64,000 bases of DNA, from assembly GCF_001954135.1 (NCBI RefSeq), contig NZ_MBEQ01000081.1:1-64000 (forward strand), given 5' to 3'. The position numbers and the translations under genes were made by a program. The notes under the pieces are model-generated. The model worked only from the letters and a program-made list of their open reading frames with translations, made no database searches and was not told where the DNA came from. The stretch comes from Mycobacterium sp. GA-1841. Its GTDB lineage: Bacteria > Actinomycetota > Actinomycetes > Mycobacteriales > Mycobacteriaceae. This document shows positions 7,981-17,460 of the stretch, piece after piece (position 1 is the first letter of the stretch; the number at the start of each line of letters is the position of its first letter).

Positions 7981-8726
7981 GCCCCACAGCCACCGCGACG
8001 GGCATGCGCCTGGAGCTCGCCGGTATTCGGTTGTCCTATACCGGTTCCCCGGTGATCGACAATCTGAGCCTCACCGTCGAGCCCGGTGAGATCCTGGTGC
8101 TCACCGGGCCGTCCGGATGCGGCAAGTCGACCCTCCTGCGGGCGCTGACCGGACTGCTGCGTCCCGACGCCGGTCAGGTGCTGGCCGACGGCGAACCCGT
8201 CACCACCACCTCGCGCGACCGCGGCATGGTGTTCCAGGACAGCGCCCTGCTGCCGTGGCGAACCGTGCGGTCGAATATCGAACTGGCCCTGCAGCTGCGG
8301 GGGGAGCCGAAAGCCGGGCGCAGGGAGCGGGCAGACCGCTGGATCGACGAGGTCGGCCTGAGCGGGTTCGCCGATTTCTTGCCCAAGAGCCTCTCCGGCG
8401 GGATGCGGCAACGGGTTCAACTTGCCCGCGGCCTGGCCGGCGCGCCCCGCGCAGTGATGATGGACGAGCCGTTCGCCGCGCTGGACACGCAGACTCGGGC
8501 GGCCATGCAGCGGCTGCTGATCGACACCTGGAAAGCCCATCCGACGACGACCGTCTTCGTCACCCACGACGTCGACGAGGCGCTCACCCTCGGTGACCGC
8601 GTCGCGGTCCTCGGCCGCGCCGGACAGCCGTTGCGCGCCCTCATCGACGTGGGTCAGCCCCGAACCGACCATCCCGAACGATCGGCGCTGCGCGCCGAGA
8701 TCATCGCCGCCTTGGAGCAACCATGA
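7977..8726 (+). CDS. ABC transporter ATPase, SsuB/TauB type
   Basis: The 249-residue cytoplasmic ATPase has all nucleotide-binding motifs: Walker A GPSGCGKST (about 43-51), Q-loop in MVFQDSALLPWRTV, signature LSGGMRQRVQLAR, Walker B AVMMDEPFAALD and the switch histidine in FVTHDVDEAL. It belongs to the nitrate/sulfonate/taurine subfamily and powers uptake through the adjacent permease. It overlaps both neighbours by four bases (ATGA), so it is translationally coupled to permease and flavoprotein. No regulatory C-terminal domain is present. Confidence 0.95.
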   Translation: MSPTATATGMRLELAGIRLSYTGSPVIDNLSLTVEPGEILVLTGPSGCGKSTLLRALTGLLRPDAGQVLADGEPVTTTSRDRGMVFQDSALLPWRTVRSNIELALQLRGEPKAGRRERADRWIDEVGLSGFADFLPKSLSGGMRQRVQLARGLAGAPRAVMMDEPFAALDTQTRAAMQRLLIDTWKAHPTTTVFVTHDVDEALTLGDRVAVLGRAGQPLRALIDVGQPRTDHPERSALRAEIIAALEQP

Positions 8727-11407
8727 CTGAGACCCTTGAGATCCCGAATGTTTCCGACGCGGTCCGGATCGACTGCGATGTGTTGGTGATCGGCGGCGGT
8801 ACCGCGGGCACCATGGCCGCGCTGACCGCCGCCGAGAACGGTGCTCAGGTGCTGCTGCTGGAGAAGGCGCACGTGCGGCACTCCGGCGCGCTGGCCATGG
8901 GCATGGACGGGGTCAACAACGCCGTCATCCCCGGCAAGGCCGAACCGGAGGATTACGTCGCCGAGATCACCCGGGCCAACGACGGCATCGTCAACCAGCG
9001 CACTGTCTATCAGACCGCCACCCGGGGATTCGCCATGGTGCAGCGGCTGGAACGGTACGGCGTCAAGTTCGAGAAGGACGAGCACGGCGAATACGCCGTA
9101 CGGCGGGTGCACCGGTCCGGCTCTTACGTGCTGCCGATGCCCGAGGGCAAGGACGTCAAGAAGGCCCTGTACCGGGTGCTGCGGCAACGGTCGATGCGGG
9201 AGAAGATCCGCATCGAGAACCGGTTCATGCCGGTGCGCGTCCTCACCGACGGGGGGCGGGCGGTCGGCGCGGCCGCATTCAACACCCGCACCGGGGAATT
9301 CGTCACGGTCGCAGCCAAGGCCGTGATCCTGTCCACCGGGGCGTGCGGCCGTCTCGGATTGCCCGCATCCGGGTACCTGTACGGCACCTACGAGAACCCC
9401 ACCAATGCCGGTGACGGATATGCCATGGCCTACCACGCCGGTGCCGAACTGTCGGGAATCGAGTGCTTCCAGGTCAATCCGCTGATCAAGGACTACAACG
9501 GTCCGGCCTGCGCCTATGTGGCCAACCCCTTCGGCGGCTATCAGGTCAATGCGCTGGGGGAGCGGTTCGTCGACTCCGATTACTGGTCGGGCCAGATGAT
9601 GGCCGAGGTGAAAGAGGAGATCGAATCGGCCCGTGGACCGATTTACCTCAAGGTCAGCCATCTGCCCGACGAGACGCTGACCACGCTGGAGAACATCCTG
9701 CACACCACCGAGCGGCCCACCCGCGGAACATTCCACGCCAACCGCGGCCATGACTACCGCACCCACGACATCGAGATGCACATCTCCGAGATCGGCTTGT
9801 GCTCAGGTCATTCCGCATCCGGGGTGTGGGTCGACGAGCACGCCCGCACCACGGTGCCCGGCCTGTATGCGGCCGGTGACCTGGCGTGCGTACCGCACAA
9901 CTACATGATCGGTGCGTTCGTGTACGGCGACCTCGCCGGTGAGCACGCGGCCTCGACACTGGCCGAAACATCTGCACCGCAAGACCTCCCGGCCGACCAG
10001 ATCGCCGCGGCGCACGAGTTGATCTACCGTCCGCTGCGGCACCCGGACGCACCGCCCCAGCCGCAGGTCGAGTTCAAACTGCGTCGGTTCGTCAACGATT
10101 ATGTGGCCCCGCCGAAGACGGCCACCAAACTGTCGATCGCGGTGCAGACCTTCGAGCGGATGGAGGCCGAGGTCGAGGGGATCGGGGCGCGCACCCCGCA
10201 CGAGTTGATGCGCGCCGCCGAGGTGTCGTTCATCCGGGACTGCGCGGAGATGGCCGCGCGCTCGTCGTTGACCCGGACCGAATCCCGTTGGGGCCTCTAC
10301 CACGAGCGGGCAGATCTGCCCCAGCGGGACGACCAGCAGTGGCGATACCACCTCAACCTCTACAAGGACGCCGACGGCGCCATGCGCTTCGTCAAGCGTC
10401 CGGTGGCACCGTATTTCGTCGCGGTACCCGAACTCGACCACGTGACCTCGCAGGACCCGGTGACCTCCGTCGAACAACCTCATCTGCACGGCGGCCGAGC
10501 ACCGTCGGCCGAACCGTCCCGGGTGCGCAGCGCCACCTCGGCGCAGCCACCGTCACCGCGAATCGCCGCGGTACTCGCGTTGGAGGAGCCCACGCTGGAG
10601 GATCTGAGCAGCTACCTGACCGACGCGGACGCCGGCGTGCGCCGTACCGCGGTCGCCACGCTCGTCGAGCATCTGCCCGACGGGTATCAGCCCGCGCTGG
10701 TGGCCGCCCTGGCCGACGACGACGCCGGGGTGCGGCGCGAAACCGCCGATGCGGTCCGGGAACTCGTCGAGGTGTTGCCAGATCCTGGTGCCTTCCTCGA
10801 CCGGTTGGCGTCTGAGGATCCGGTGGTCCGTGCGGTGACGGTGTACCTGTCGAGTTCGCGGCGCGTCGGCAGCGCCGAGGCGTACCGGGTCGCGTCGACC
10901 GACATCGATCACCGGGTTCGGATCGAAGCCGTGCGCGCCTTGGTGTCGGTCGACGACCACACCGGCGTCGCGGCGGCAACCGCCGACGAGAACCGGGAGG
11001 TGCGGATCGCGGCGGTGGGCGGTCTGGCCACCTTGCGCGCCGGCGCCGATGCCGTACGGGTGGCATTGGACGACGCGGACCCGTTGGTGCGGGCGGCGGC
11101 GCTGGCTTCGCTCGGCGCGGTCGGTTGTACCGGGGACGTTGTGGTCAGCGTGGAGAAGGCCTTCACCGAATCGGCCTGGCAGATCCGGCAGGGTGCGGCA
11201 CGGGCGTTGGCCGGTGCCGAACCCGAGGTCGCCGTTCCCACCCTGTGGCGGGCGTTGGAGGACCGGCATCTCGATGTCCGCAAGGCCGCAGTGCTCAGCC
11301 TGAGCCGGTGGGCGGATTCGGAGACGGCGCGTCAGGCGCTGACCGTGGCGTTGGAGGACAGCGACGCTGATGTGCGCGCGTATGCCCGTCAGGCGCTCGC
11401 TGGCTGA
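8723..11407 (+). CDS. AprA/fumarate-reductase-type flavoprotein fused to HEAT repeats
   Basis: The 894-residue protein opens with an FAD dinucleotide-binding motif (LVIGGGTAGT, about 21-30). Up to about residue 560 it has the layout of fumarate reductase / adenylylsulfate reductase alpha subunits, including AKAVILSTGACGR and a second FAD segment with VPGLYAAGDLACVPHN. From about 615 to the end there are roughly nine helical HEAT/PBS-type repeats with recurring D-x-x-VR-x-x-A. Canonical AprA or FrdA lacks this tail. It is last in the operon after ferredoxin and ABC genes, so it probably oxidises or reduces the imported compound, with the ferredoxin as electron carrier. The substrate is unknown. 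Confidence 0.85.
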   Translation: MTETLEIPNVSDAVRIDCDVLVIGGGTAGTMAALTAAENGAQVLLLEKAHVRHSGALAMGMDGVNNAVIPGKAEPEDYVAEITRANDGIVNQRTVYQTATRGFAMVQRLERYGVKFEKDEHGEYAVRRVHRSGSYVLPMPEGKDVKKALYRVLRQRSMREKIRIENRFMPVRVLTDGGRAVGAAAFNTRTGEFVTVAAKAVILSTGACGRLGLPASGYLYGTYENPTNAGDGYAMAYHAGAELSGIECFQVNPLIKDYNGPACAYVANPFGGYQVNALGERFVDSDYWSGQMMAEVKEEIESARGPIYLKVSHLPDETLTTLENILHTTERPTRGTFHANRGHDYRTHDIEMHISEIGLCSGHSASGVWVDEHARTTVPGLYAAGDLACVPHNYMIGAFVYGDLAGEHAASTLAETSAPQDLPADQIAAAHELIYRPLRHPDAPPQPQVEFKLRRFVNDYVAPPKTATKLSIAVQTFERMEAEVEGIGARTPHELMRAAEVSFIRDCAEMAARSSLTRTESRWGLYHERADLPQRDDQQWRYHLNLYKDADGAMRFVKRPVAPYFVAVPELDHVTSQDPVTSVEQPHLHGGRAPSAEPSRVRSATSAQPPSPRIAAVLALEEPTLEDLSSYLTDADAGVRRTAVATLVEHLPDGYQPALVAALADDDAGVRRETADAVRELVEVLPDPGAFLDRLASEDPVVRAVTVYLSSSRRVGSAEAYRVASTDIDHRVRIEAVRALVSVDDHTGVAAATADENREVRIAAVGGLATLRAGADAVRVALDDADPLVRAAALASLGAVGCTGDVVVSVEKAFTESAWQIRQGAARALAGAEPEVAVPTLWRALEDRHLDVRKAAVLSLSRWADSETARQALTVALEDSDADVRAYARQALAG

Positions 11408-11467
11408 ACGCCGGTCGGGCGTCGGTCCGGAATCGTCGTTACCGCTGCCCACGACCCGGTACCGGCC

Positions 11468-11473
11468 TAATCT
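11468..11473 (+). promoter_or_regulatory. -10 element of leaderless LuxR-type gene
   Basis: TAATCT lies six bases before GTG 11480, the expected distance for a leaderless mycobacterial transcript. It separates the LuxR gene from the operon ending at 11407. Confidence 0.5.
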
Positions 11474-11479
11474 CGATGC

Positions 11480-14089
11480 GTGCGACTCGCCTGGCCGCTG
11501 ACAGGGCGGTTGGAGGAGAGCCGGCTGATCGACGCCGCGCTGGCCTCCACCGAACTGTCCGGGATCGTGATCTACGGAAGTGCAGGGGTAGGCAAGAGCC
11601 GTATCGCCCGAGAAGCGCTCGCGGCGGCGGGCACCGGCGGTTACGAAACGCGCTGGGCGGTGGGGACATCGGCCGCTCAGGGGTTGCCGCTGGGAACATT
11701 CGCACGGTGGGTGGGTACCTCGGACGCCGACAGCGCGGCACTCGTCGGCCGCGTGATCGACGGACTGACCGGAACCTCCGACGGCCGGCCGGTACTCGTG
11801 TGCGTCGACGATGCACACCTGCTGGACGGGTTGTCGGGCTTCGTCTTGCAGCAGATCGTCCAGCGCGGCGCCGCCACGCTTCTGTTGACCGTGCGCGCGG
11901 GTGCGCCGGTACCTGCCGAGGTACTGACGGCGTGTGACCGCGGCCGGTTCGAGCGGTTGGACCTGCAGCCGTTGTCCCGAGACGAGTCGACGCGGCTGCT
12001 GACCGCCGCGCTCGACGGCCCGCCGGACGAGGACGCAGCGGGACGGCTGTGGCGGCTGACCCGGGGCAACGTGCTGTACCTGCGCAACATCGTCGAGCAG
12101 GAAGTCGCGCAGGGGCGCCTCGCGTATCGGCAGGGCTACTGGCGGTGGACCGGCGATCCGGTGATCCCGCCGAGCCTGGTCGAATTGATCGAGACGCGGA
12201 TCGGTGCACTTCCACCGGCAGTGAGTGAGGTGGTCGACGTACTGGCCGTGGCCGAGCCGATCCAGCTGCACCGGCTGGTGGCAATCACCGATGCCGATGC
12301 GGTGGTGACGGCCGAGGCTCGTGGACTGATCACGATCGATCCCGCCGACCGTGAGGTCCGCGTGGCGCACCCGTTGTACGCCGAGGTGCGGCGCAACCGG
12401 GTGCCGGGTTCTCGGCTGCGCCGGCTGCGGGGGCTGGTTGCCACCGCGCTCGGCGACCGGGACGACCGCGACTCCATGCGGGTGGTGGTGCGGCGAGCCG
12501 CACTGATGCTCGATTCGGATCTCGCGCCCGACCCCGAGTTGCTGACTCGGGCCGCACAGGGCGCGGTGTGGTTGTCCGATCTGGAACTGGCCGACCGGCT
12601 GGCCCAGGGGGCAATCTCCGCCGGAGCCGGCGTGGAGGCGAATTTCATTCGCGCCCATGCTTTGTCGTGGCTCAGCCGGGGCGAGGAGTCGGACGCGATT
12701 CTCGATGCGATCGCGGCCGCCGAACTCGACGACGACGGCCGTGCCCGGCTGGCCTTCCTGCGTGCGTCAAACCTGCTGTGGTCACTCGCCGATCCAGAGG
12801 GCGCCAAGCGGCACGTCGACGATGCGGCGGCGGACATTCCGGCCGCTGCCCGGGCCGGCATCGACGCGTTCTACACGGTGTACTGGGCCGCGATCGGATA
12901 TCCGGAGCGGGCCGCGACAGCATCCAGCGGCCTGGAGCTCGACGCGCTGCCCGCCATCGTGGGTGCGGTCACGGCGTGGGCCGTGACCGTGTCGTGTGGC
13001 GACACGGGGCGTGCCGACGAGGCGGTTGCCGCCGCGCAGACCGGGTACCGCATCACCGAGCGTTCCTTCGATGCCGCGCATATGCGGTTCGTCATCGCCG
13101 ACGCGCACATCGGTGCGCTGCTACTGGCCGGGCGGATCGGTGAGGCGCGTGAGGAAGCCGAGCAGTTGAGCCGTCGGGCCGCCGAACTGCCCGGTGCAGC
13201 GCAGCTGTTCGGTATCGCGCTGGCGGGTCGTGCCGCGACGGCGGCCGGCCAGCTCGACACCGCGGCTGAACTGCTGGATCCGGTCGTAGAGATGATGCGG
13301 GCGGCGGGGGAGACCAACGGATTCGGCTATCGCTTTCAGCTGCCCAGGGCCACTGCTCTGGCCATCGGTGGTCTGTCCGGTGACTCCGCCGTGGTCGAAC
13401 TCGACGAGTGTCGGCATCCCAGTTGGCATCACCTCGCCTACGAGCATGCCCTGGTGCGGGCCTGGGTCGCTGCGACGCAGGGGGCGGTGTCGGAGGCCGT
13501 GGAGATCGTGCTCGATGCGGCAGATACCGCAGCTGGCAACGGGCAATTGGCGGCCGAGGTGTTGTGCCTGCAGACCGCGGCTCAGTTCGGCGACCATTCT
13601 CGCACCCGACGGCTCGACGAGTTGACCGGTCTGGTCGAGGGTCCACGAGTCGGTGCCGCTGCCGCGCTGTGCCGGGCCCTCGCCGATGACGATGGCGATG
13701 GGCTGGTAAAAGCATCAACAGAATTCGAGGAATTCGGCGATCTGGTCGCGGCCGTCGATGCGGCCGGTCGCGCCGCGGTGGCATATCGACGCAAGGACAT
13801 GCGGGGGTCGGCTCTGGCATCGGCGACGCGGGCCACGGCACTGGCCGAAGCATGCGGTGGCGCGGCCACGCCGGCGTTGCTCGCCGCCGCCGAACGTCTG
13901 CCCTTGACCGGCCGGGAACGTGAGATCGCGATGATGATCGGCGCCGGTCTGTCCAGTCGCGCGATTGCCGACCGGCTACGCCTCTCGATCCGCACCGTCG
14001 AGGGACACATCTACCGTGCGATGGCGAAAACCGGCGTATCGACCAGAGCCGAGCTGATCGCGCTGCTACCGCGGAGGCATCGCGGCTGA
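11480..14089 (+). CDS. Large ATP-binding LuxR (LAL-type) transcriptional regulator
   Basis: The 869-residue protein has an N-terminal AAA/STAND-type ATPase with Walker A GSAGVGKS (33-40) and a Walker B around VLVCVDDAHLL. A long helical TPR-like middle follows, then a C-terminal LuxR helix-turn-helix (about 810-869; LTGREREIAMMIGAGLSSRA, then SIRTVEGHIYRAM). LAL regulators usually respond to a small effector and activate catabolic or secondary-metabolite genes. It sits between two accessory blocks, immediately after the ABC/flavoprotein operon on the same strand, so it may control that operon. The target is not shown by sequence. Confidence 0.92.
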   Translation: MRLAWPLTGRLEESRLIDAALASTELSGIVIYGSAGVGKSRIAREALAAAGTGGYETRWAVGTSAAQGLPLGTFARWVGTSDADSAALVGRVIDGLTGTSDGRPVLVCVDDAHLLDGLSGFVLQQIVQRGAATLLLTVRAGAPVPAEVLTACDRGRFERLDLQPLSRDESTRLLTAALDGPPDEDAAGRLWRLTRGNVLYLRNIVEQEVAQGRLAYRQGYWRWTGDPVIPPSLVELIETRIGALPPAVSEVVDVLAVAEPIQLHRLVAITDADAVVTAEARGLITIDPADREVRVAHPLYAEVRRNRVPGSRLRRLRGLVATALGDRDDRDSMRVVVRRAALMLDSDLAPDPELLTRAAQGAVWLSDLELADRLAQGAISAGAGVEANFIRAHALSWLSRGEESDAILDAIAAAELDDDGRARLAFLRASNLLWSLADPEGAKRHVDDAAADIPAAARAGIDAFYTVYWAAIGYPERAATASSGLELDALPAIVGAVTAWAVTVSCGDTGRADEAVAAAQTGYRITERSFDAAHMRFVIADAHIGALLLAGRIGEAREEAEQLSRRAAELPGAAQLFGIALAGRAATAAGQLDTAAELLDPVVEMMRAAGETNGFGYRFQLPRATALAIGGLSGDSAVVELDECRHPSWHHLAYEHALVRAWVAATQGAVSEAVEIVLDAADTAAGNGQLAAEVLCLQTAAQFGDHSRTRRLDELTGLVEGPRVGAAAALCRALADDDGDGLVKASTEFEEFGDLVAAVDAAGRAAVAYRRKDMRGSALASATRATALAEACGGAATPALLAAAERLPLTGREREIAMMIGAGLSSRAIADRLRLSIRTVEGHIYRAMAKTGVSTRAELIALLPRRHRG

Positions 14090-14094
14090 TTCGG

Positions 14095-14106
14095 GTATCG
14101 CGATAC
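14095..14106. promoter_or_regulatory. Perfect 12-bp palindrome, possible operator
   Basis: GTATCGCGATAC is a perfect palindrome lying between the end of the LuxR gene and the small ORF at 14144. It could be an operator for a dimeric regulator, but a short palindrome in high-GC DNA may also be chance. Confidence 0.25.
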
Positions 14107-14143
14107 TCACTCTGGTGCAGCGGAACCGTCGCATCCTGGATCG

Positions 14144-14344
14144 ATGGCCGACGAGGGGGACTTGCACGAACGGGCGTTGCGGCAACTTCCGTTGCCGTAC
14201 TCGTTGGCATTGCGGCTCCGTGACGCCAAAGTGGCACGTGAACTGGTGTGTGAGTACCTCAGTGTCGAGGACTCCGCGCTCGACGGCATCTACCGGATCG
14301 CCGAGGCCAAGCTGGCCGCGGCGGTGGCCCGGGTGGGAGCGTAG
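14144..14344 (+). CDS. Small conserved hypothetical protein (66 aa)
   Basis: A 66-residue, mostly helical soluble protein. It has a recognisable core, LPLPYSLALRLRDAKVARE, followed by a short acidic segment and AEAKLAAA. Similar short proteins with LPLPYSLALRLRDAG occur in mycobacteria and relatives, but I know of no function. The helical pairs around 20-60 could form a small DNA- or protein-binding helix-turn-helix-like unit. It starts at ATG 14144 and ends nine bases before the convergent giant-protein operon. A 12-bp palindrome lies 38 bases upstream. Confidence 0.65.
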   Translation: MADEGDLHERALRQLPLPYSLALRLRDAKVARELVCEYLSVEDSALDGIYRIAEAKLAAAVARVGA

Positions 14345-14352
14345 CCACGGCC

Positions 14353-17300
14353 TCAGTCAGCGGCTGCAAATTCCGTCAGCGGGGCGGCCTGCCCCAGCGG
14401 ATTGATCAGAAGAGCTGCGTAGCCGACGGCATCAGCGTGTGTGTCGCGGATGTGCAGTTCAGCCGACATGAATGCCCAACCGTCGACTCCGCTGGGTGTT
14501 GGTGGGAACACAGTGAGGTCGGCGTCGCCCGGAGTGAGCCAGTGACGTTCGCCGTCGGTCGTGTTACGCCACAGGGCGAGGCGCCACGGCGCGATCTGTT
14601 GGGCATGCTGAGTCGGCAGTCCGGTGAAGGTCAGCTCGAGGCCACCCCCGGCGGCGTCGCGCTGCACCGTCGCATGCAGGGCAGGCGTGGATGCGGTGAC
14701 CATGGCAGATACCGGCGTGCTCGGGGCGCTCCATTCGCACGGATGAGCGTCGATGAACCCTCCGGTGTTCGCGATCGGCGATGGCAGAGGCGCCGCGCCG
14801 GGCCGGGTTGAGACCTCTGCCGGGTAGCGCACCTGCGCGGTAACTGCGATCGTGACGAATGCGGGCAGTGCAGAGAGCTTTTCGGCGGCAATATCTGCCC
14901 GGTAAGTGTCGGGTGAACCATCGACGGGAACAAGGGGGCCTTCATCGACCTCGGTGCCGTAGAGGTAGGAGGTGGACGCGGCTGCCGCGCAGCTCACCCG
15001 GTACTGCGGTGGGGACTGGCTCCCGAGGCGCGCGACCACTGTGCCGTTGATGCCGTACGCCTGGACCTGCACGCTCAGTCCGCCGTCCGTCGTGGTGCCG
15101 ATATGCACTACCGGCGAGGGCGGCTGATCGCTGCCGGGTACGGCCACCGGTGTGAGTCCGCAGCCATCGAACTGCGCCTCCACCTGCGCATGGGTCAGCG
15201 GCACCACCCGGACGAACTGCAGTGTTTGCACGGATCCGGGGATGGTGTGGGCGAATCGGACTGTCCCGCCTGCGGCTAGGGGCACGGGGGTGAGCAGGGT
15301 GAACGATTCGCGTTTCATCGGTTCGTGTTGGTGGTCGTGGAGTACGGCGGCCCGGGTCGCACGGTTGGCAGATTCGGGGAAGACGTGGAGTTGTGCGGTG
15401 ACGACCTGTTCGTCGGCGAGGTAGACGTTGTAGGCGGCGTGGCCCGGCTCGGTCGGCCACGACAAGTCAATTTGCGCCCCGCCCACCGGATCCCGTCGCG
15501 AAGACCACAAGATGCGCGGGGCGGTGCTCAGTGGTTGTGGGCGGCGCGGATCGACAACGCGCACACGCGCCGTGGCTGAACGGCTGTCGGCGGTGTCGGG
15601 GTTGAATGTCGCGGTGACGATCTGGTCGGCGATCTCGCCGGTCTGTGTTGGCGCGGCAGGGAAACTCACCTTCGCCCGGTCGCCCGGGAACGGGGGGTTC
15701 ACGATGTGACCATTGACGCTTATCTGGGTGATCGGCGCTGTGCCGGGGCCTAGCGCATCCGGTGGCGGCACATCGACCTCGGCGGTGATGGTGCCCGGTG
15801 AGAGTGCGCCCGGGGGTGCGTCTCGCAGGTCATAGTCGGCGAAGTAATGCGCTTCGGGTCGCGGTGCGGGCAGCGGTGGCCGCGGTGGCGGCGTCGCTTG
15901 AAGCGTCGCGGGTTGGCCCCATCGGCCGAACTCGTCACCTTCAGCGACCTGCCAGCTCACCGGGCCGACATCGGCGGGCACGCTCGAATCGACCAATGTG
16001 CCTTGGCATCCGGTGGGAAGGTCGCGGCGGCCCGGCAGCAGGGTGAGCGCCCGCGGGGTTCCGTCGACGTCGATGAACGCGTGTTGCGAGTGGATCGCGC
16101 CACTGTCCGAACGGGTAAAGGCGACGGAGCCCGCCGGCGGCGGCCCGAGGATGGCGATGTCCTGACGGTAGGTGTTGGCCGCGGTCCACTGGACGGGGCC
16201 GTCGGCAGCCAAGGCCAGTGGCGCAGGGGGATCGGGAAGGGCGCCGATGACTGCCGGTGTGACCAGCACGAGTTGCTGCAGGCCCAGCGAGGCGAGCAGC
16301 GGTTGGTCGACCGGGGCGCCGGCCGGAAGCCACGCGGTCATCGCCTGGGGGTCTGGGCCTGCAGACTTCATCACCGCGATGAGGTGGGCGACGGTGGTGT
16401 TCGGTGTGCCGGCAGCGACCGTGGCGGCGGGGTCGGCTGCCCACACCCCGACGGCGATCCACGCGACCGGCACGGACTCGTCGCCGACGTCCGCCTGCAC
16501 CGGGCACGACAGTCCGAGCCAGCGCGCGATGCCGGGATCGGCCGCGGCGGTGATCAGGGTCTGGATGGTGCCGAGTTCGGTGGTGGCCTGCTGTGTGCGG
16601 TTGGGGATGGAAAGCGGCGTACGGTGCCTACCGGGATAGGAGCCCGGATCGGAGTAGGCCTGTTGCAGAAGCGATCGCACTGACGTGGTACCCATGTCGG
16701 TGATGAGCGTGTCGACCCGCGCTGCTTCATCGTTGGCGTCGGTGTCGCGGTCGGTGGGTAGGTCGGCCGGCCCAGTGTGCCGCGGGGCGCCGGCGACGGC
16801 ACGGTCGATGCCTGCGCCGGCACCGACCACTGGGTCGGCCCACGGCGACACGTTGTCGAGCGGCAGGAGGAATTGGGCCTCGTCGGCCGCCGGATCGACG
16901 TACTCGCGGTTGATCAGGCTTGCATCGAGGCCGACCACATTGCGTGCTACCCCGTCACCGACGAGGCGAATGCGGCGGATGCGGGAAGCGGCCAGGGCGA
17001 ACGGAGCTCGGCTGCGCGACAGCAGTATTCGTTCCCGATTGCCTCCAGCGCGACCGATCACCGAAATCTGTACCGGGCTGAATTCTTCGATGTCGAGCCG
17101 AATCCAGCTGATCCATGGATCCTTGCTGCCCTCTTCGTCGGTGCCGAGAATGTCGCCGTAGAGGGGGCGGTCGGGCTTGATCGCCATCTCGGGATCGCTG
17201 CCCAGCGGTTGGACTGTGCCGTTGTCGTCGTAGATCCACCAGAAGATGCGCAGCGGCCGTACCAGGATGTGGTTCTCGGGGTCGAGGGCGTCCTTGCGCA

Positions 17301-17460
17301 GCGGGACGAAGGTGAAGCCGCGCAAGGGGAATCCGATAGCGGGGTTGACCCAGGCGCGAAGATGCGTGCCGGTGGCGACGTAGGGATCGTCGGCGGGATC
17401 GCGCACCGCGAGGCCCGAGACGCGGAAGAGGGATTCTGGGGTGAAGGCTTGCGGTTTCAC
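14353..17460 (-). CDS. Large beta-rich hypothetical protein (1035 aa), Fn3-like segment
   Basis: The 1035-residue protein has no signal peptide and no membrane helices. It is rich in beta-strand-like Gly/Pro/Thr/Val segments. Around 710-760 a stretch with RILWSSRRDPVGGAQIDLSW and AAYNVYLADEQ looks like a fibronectin type III or related Ig-like module. The N-terminal 100 residues (RPLRIFWWIYDDNG region) may be a separate domain. The frame is open further upstream, but GTG 17460 overlaps the stop of the 1715-aa gene (GTGA), making it the natural, coupled start. It is the last gene of a four-gene minus-strand operon. Its function is unknown; the size and coupling suggest a structural partner of the 1715-aa protein. 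Confidence 0.8.
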   Translation of the reverse strand: MKPQAFTPESLFRVSGLAVRDPADDPYVATGTHLRAWVNPAIGFPLRGFTFVPLRKDALDPENHILVRPLRIFWWIYDDNGTVQPLGSDPEMAIKPDRPLYGDILGTDEEGSKDPWISWIRLDIEEFSPVQISVIGRAGGNRERILLSRSRAPFALAASRIRRIRLVGDGVARNVVGLDASLINREYVDPAADEAQFLLPLDNVSPWADPVVGAGAGIDRAVAGAPRHTGPADLPTDRDTDANDEAARVDTLITDMGTTSVRSLLQQAYSDPGSYPGRHRTPLSIPNRTQQATTELGTIQTLITAAADPGIARWLGLSCPVQADVGDESVPVAWIAVGVWAADPAATVAAGTPNTTVAHLIAVMKSAGPDPQAMTAWLPAGAPVDQPLLASLGLQQLVLVTPAVIGALPDPPAPLALAADGPVQWTAANTYRQDIAILGPPPAGSVAFTRSDSGAIHSQHAFIDVDGTPRALTLLPGRRDLPTGCQGTLVDSSVPADVGPVSWQVAEGDEFGRWGQPATLQATPPPRPPLPAPRPEAHYFADYDLRDAPPGALSPGTITAEVDVPPPDALGPGTAPITQISVNGHIVNPPFPGDRAKVSFPAAPTQTGEIADQIVTATFNPDTADSRSATARVRVVDPRRPQPLSTAPRILWSSRRDPVGGAQIDLSWPTEPGHAAYNVYLADEQVVTAQLHVFPESANRATRAAVLHDHQHEPMKRESFTLLTPVPLAAGGTVRFAHTIPGSVQTLQFVRVVPLTHAQVEAQFDGCGLTPVAVPGSDQPPSPVVHIGTTTDGGLSVQVQAYGINGTVVARLGSQSPPQYRVSCAAAASTSYLYGTEVDEGPLVPVDGSPDTYRADIAAEKLSALPAFVTIAVTAQVRYPAEVSTRPGAAPLPSPIANTGGFIDAHPCEWSAPSTPVSAMVTASTPALHATVQRDAAGGGLELTFTGLPTQHAQQIAPWRLALWRNTTDGERHWLTPGDADLTVFPPTPSGVDGWAFMSAELHIRDTHADAVGYAALLINPLGQAAPLTEFAAAD

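Noticed and set aside
10553..12658. 701-codon minus-strand frame opposite the flavoprotein end and LuxR gene start
   Set aside because: It crosses two real genes and an intergenic gap and has a shadow composition.
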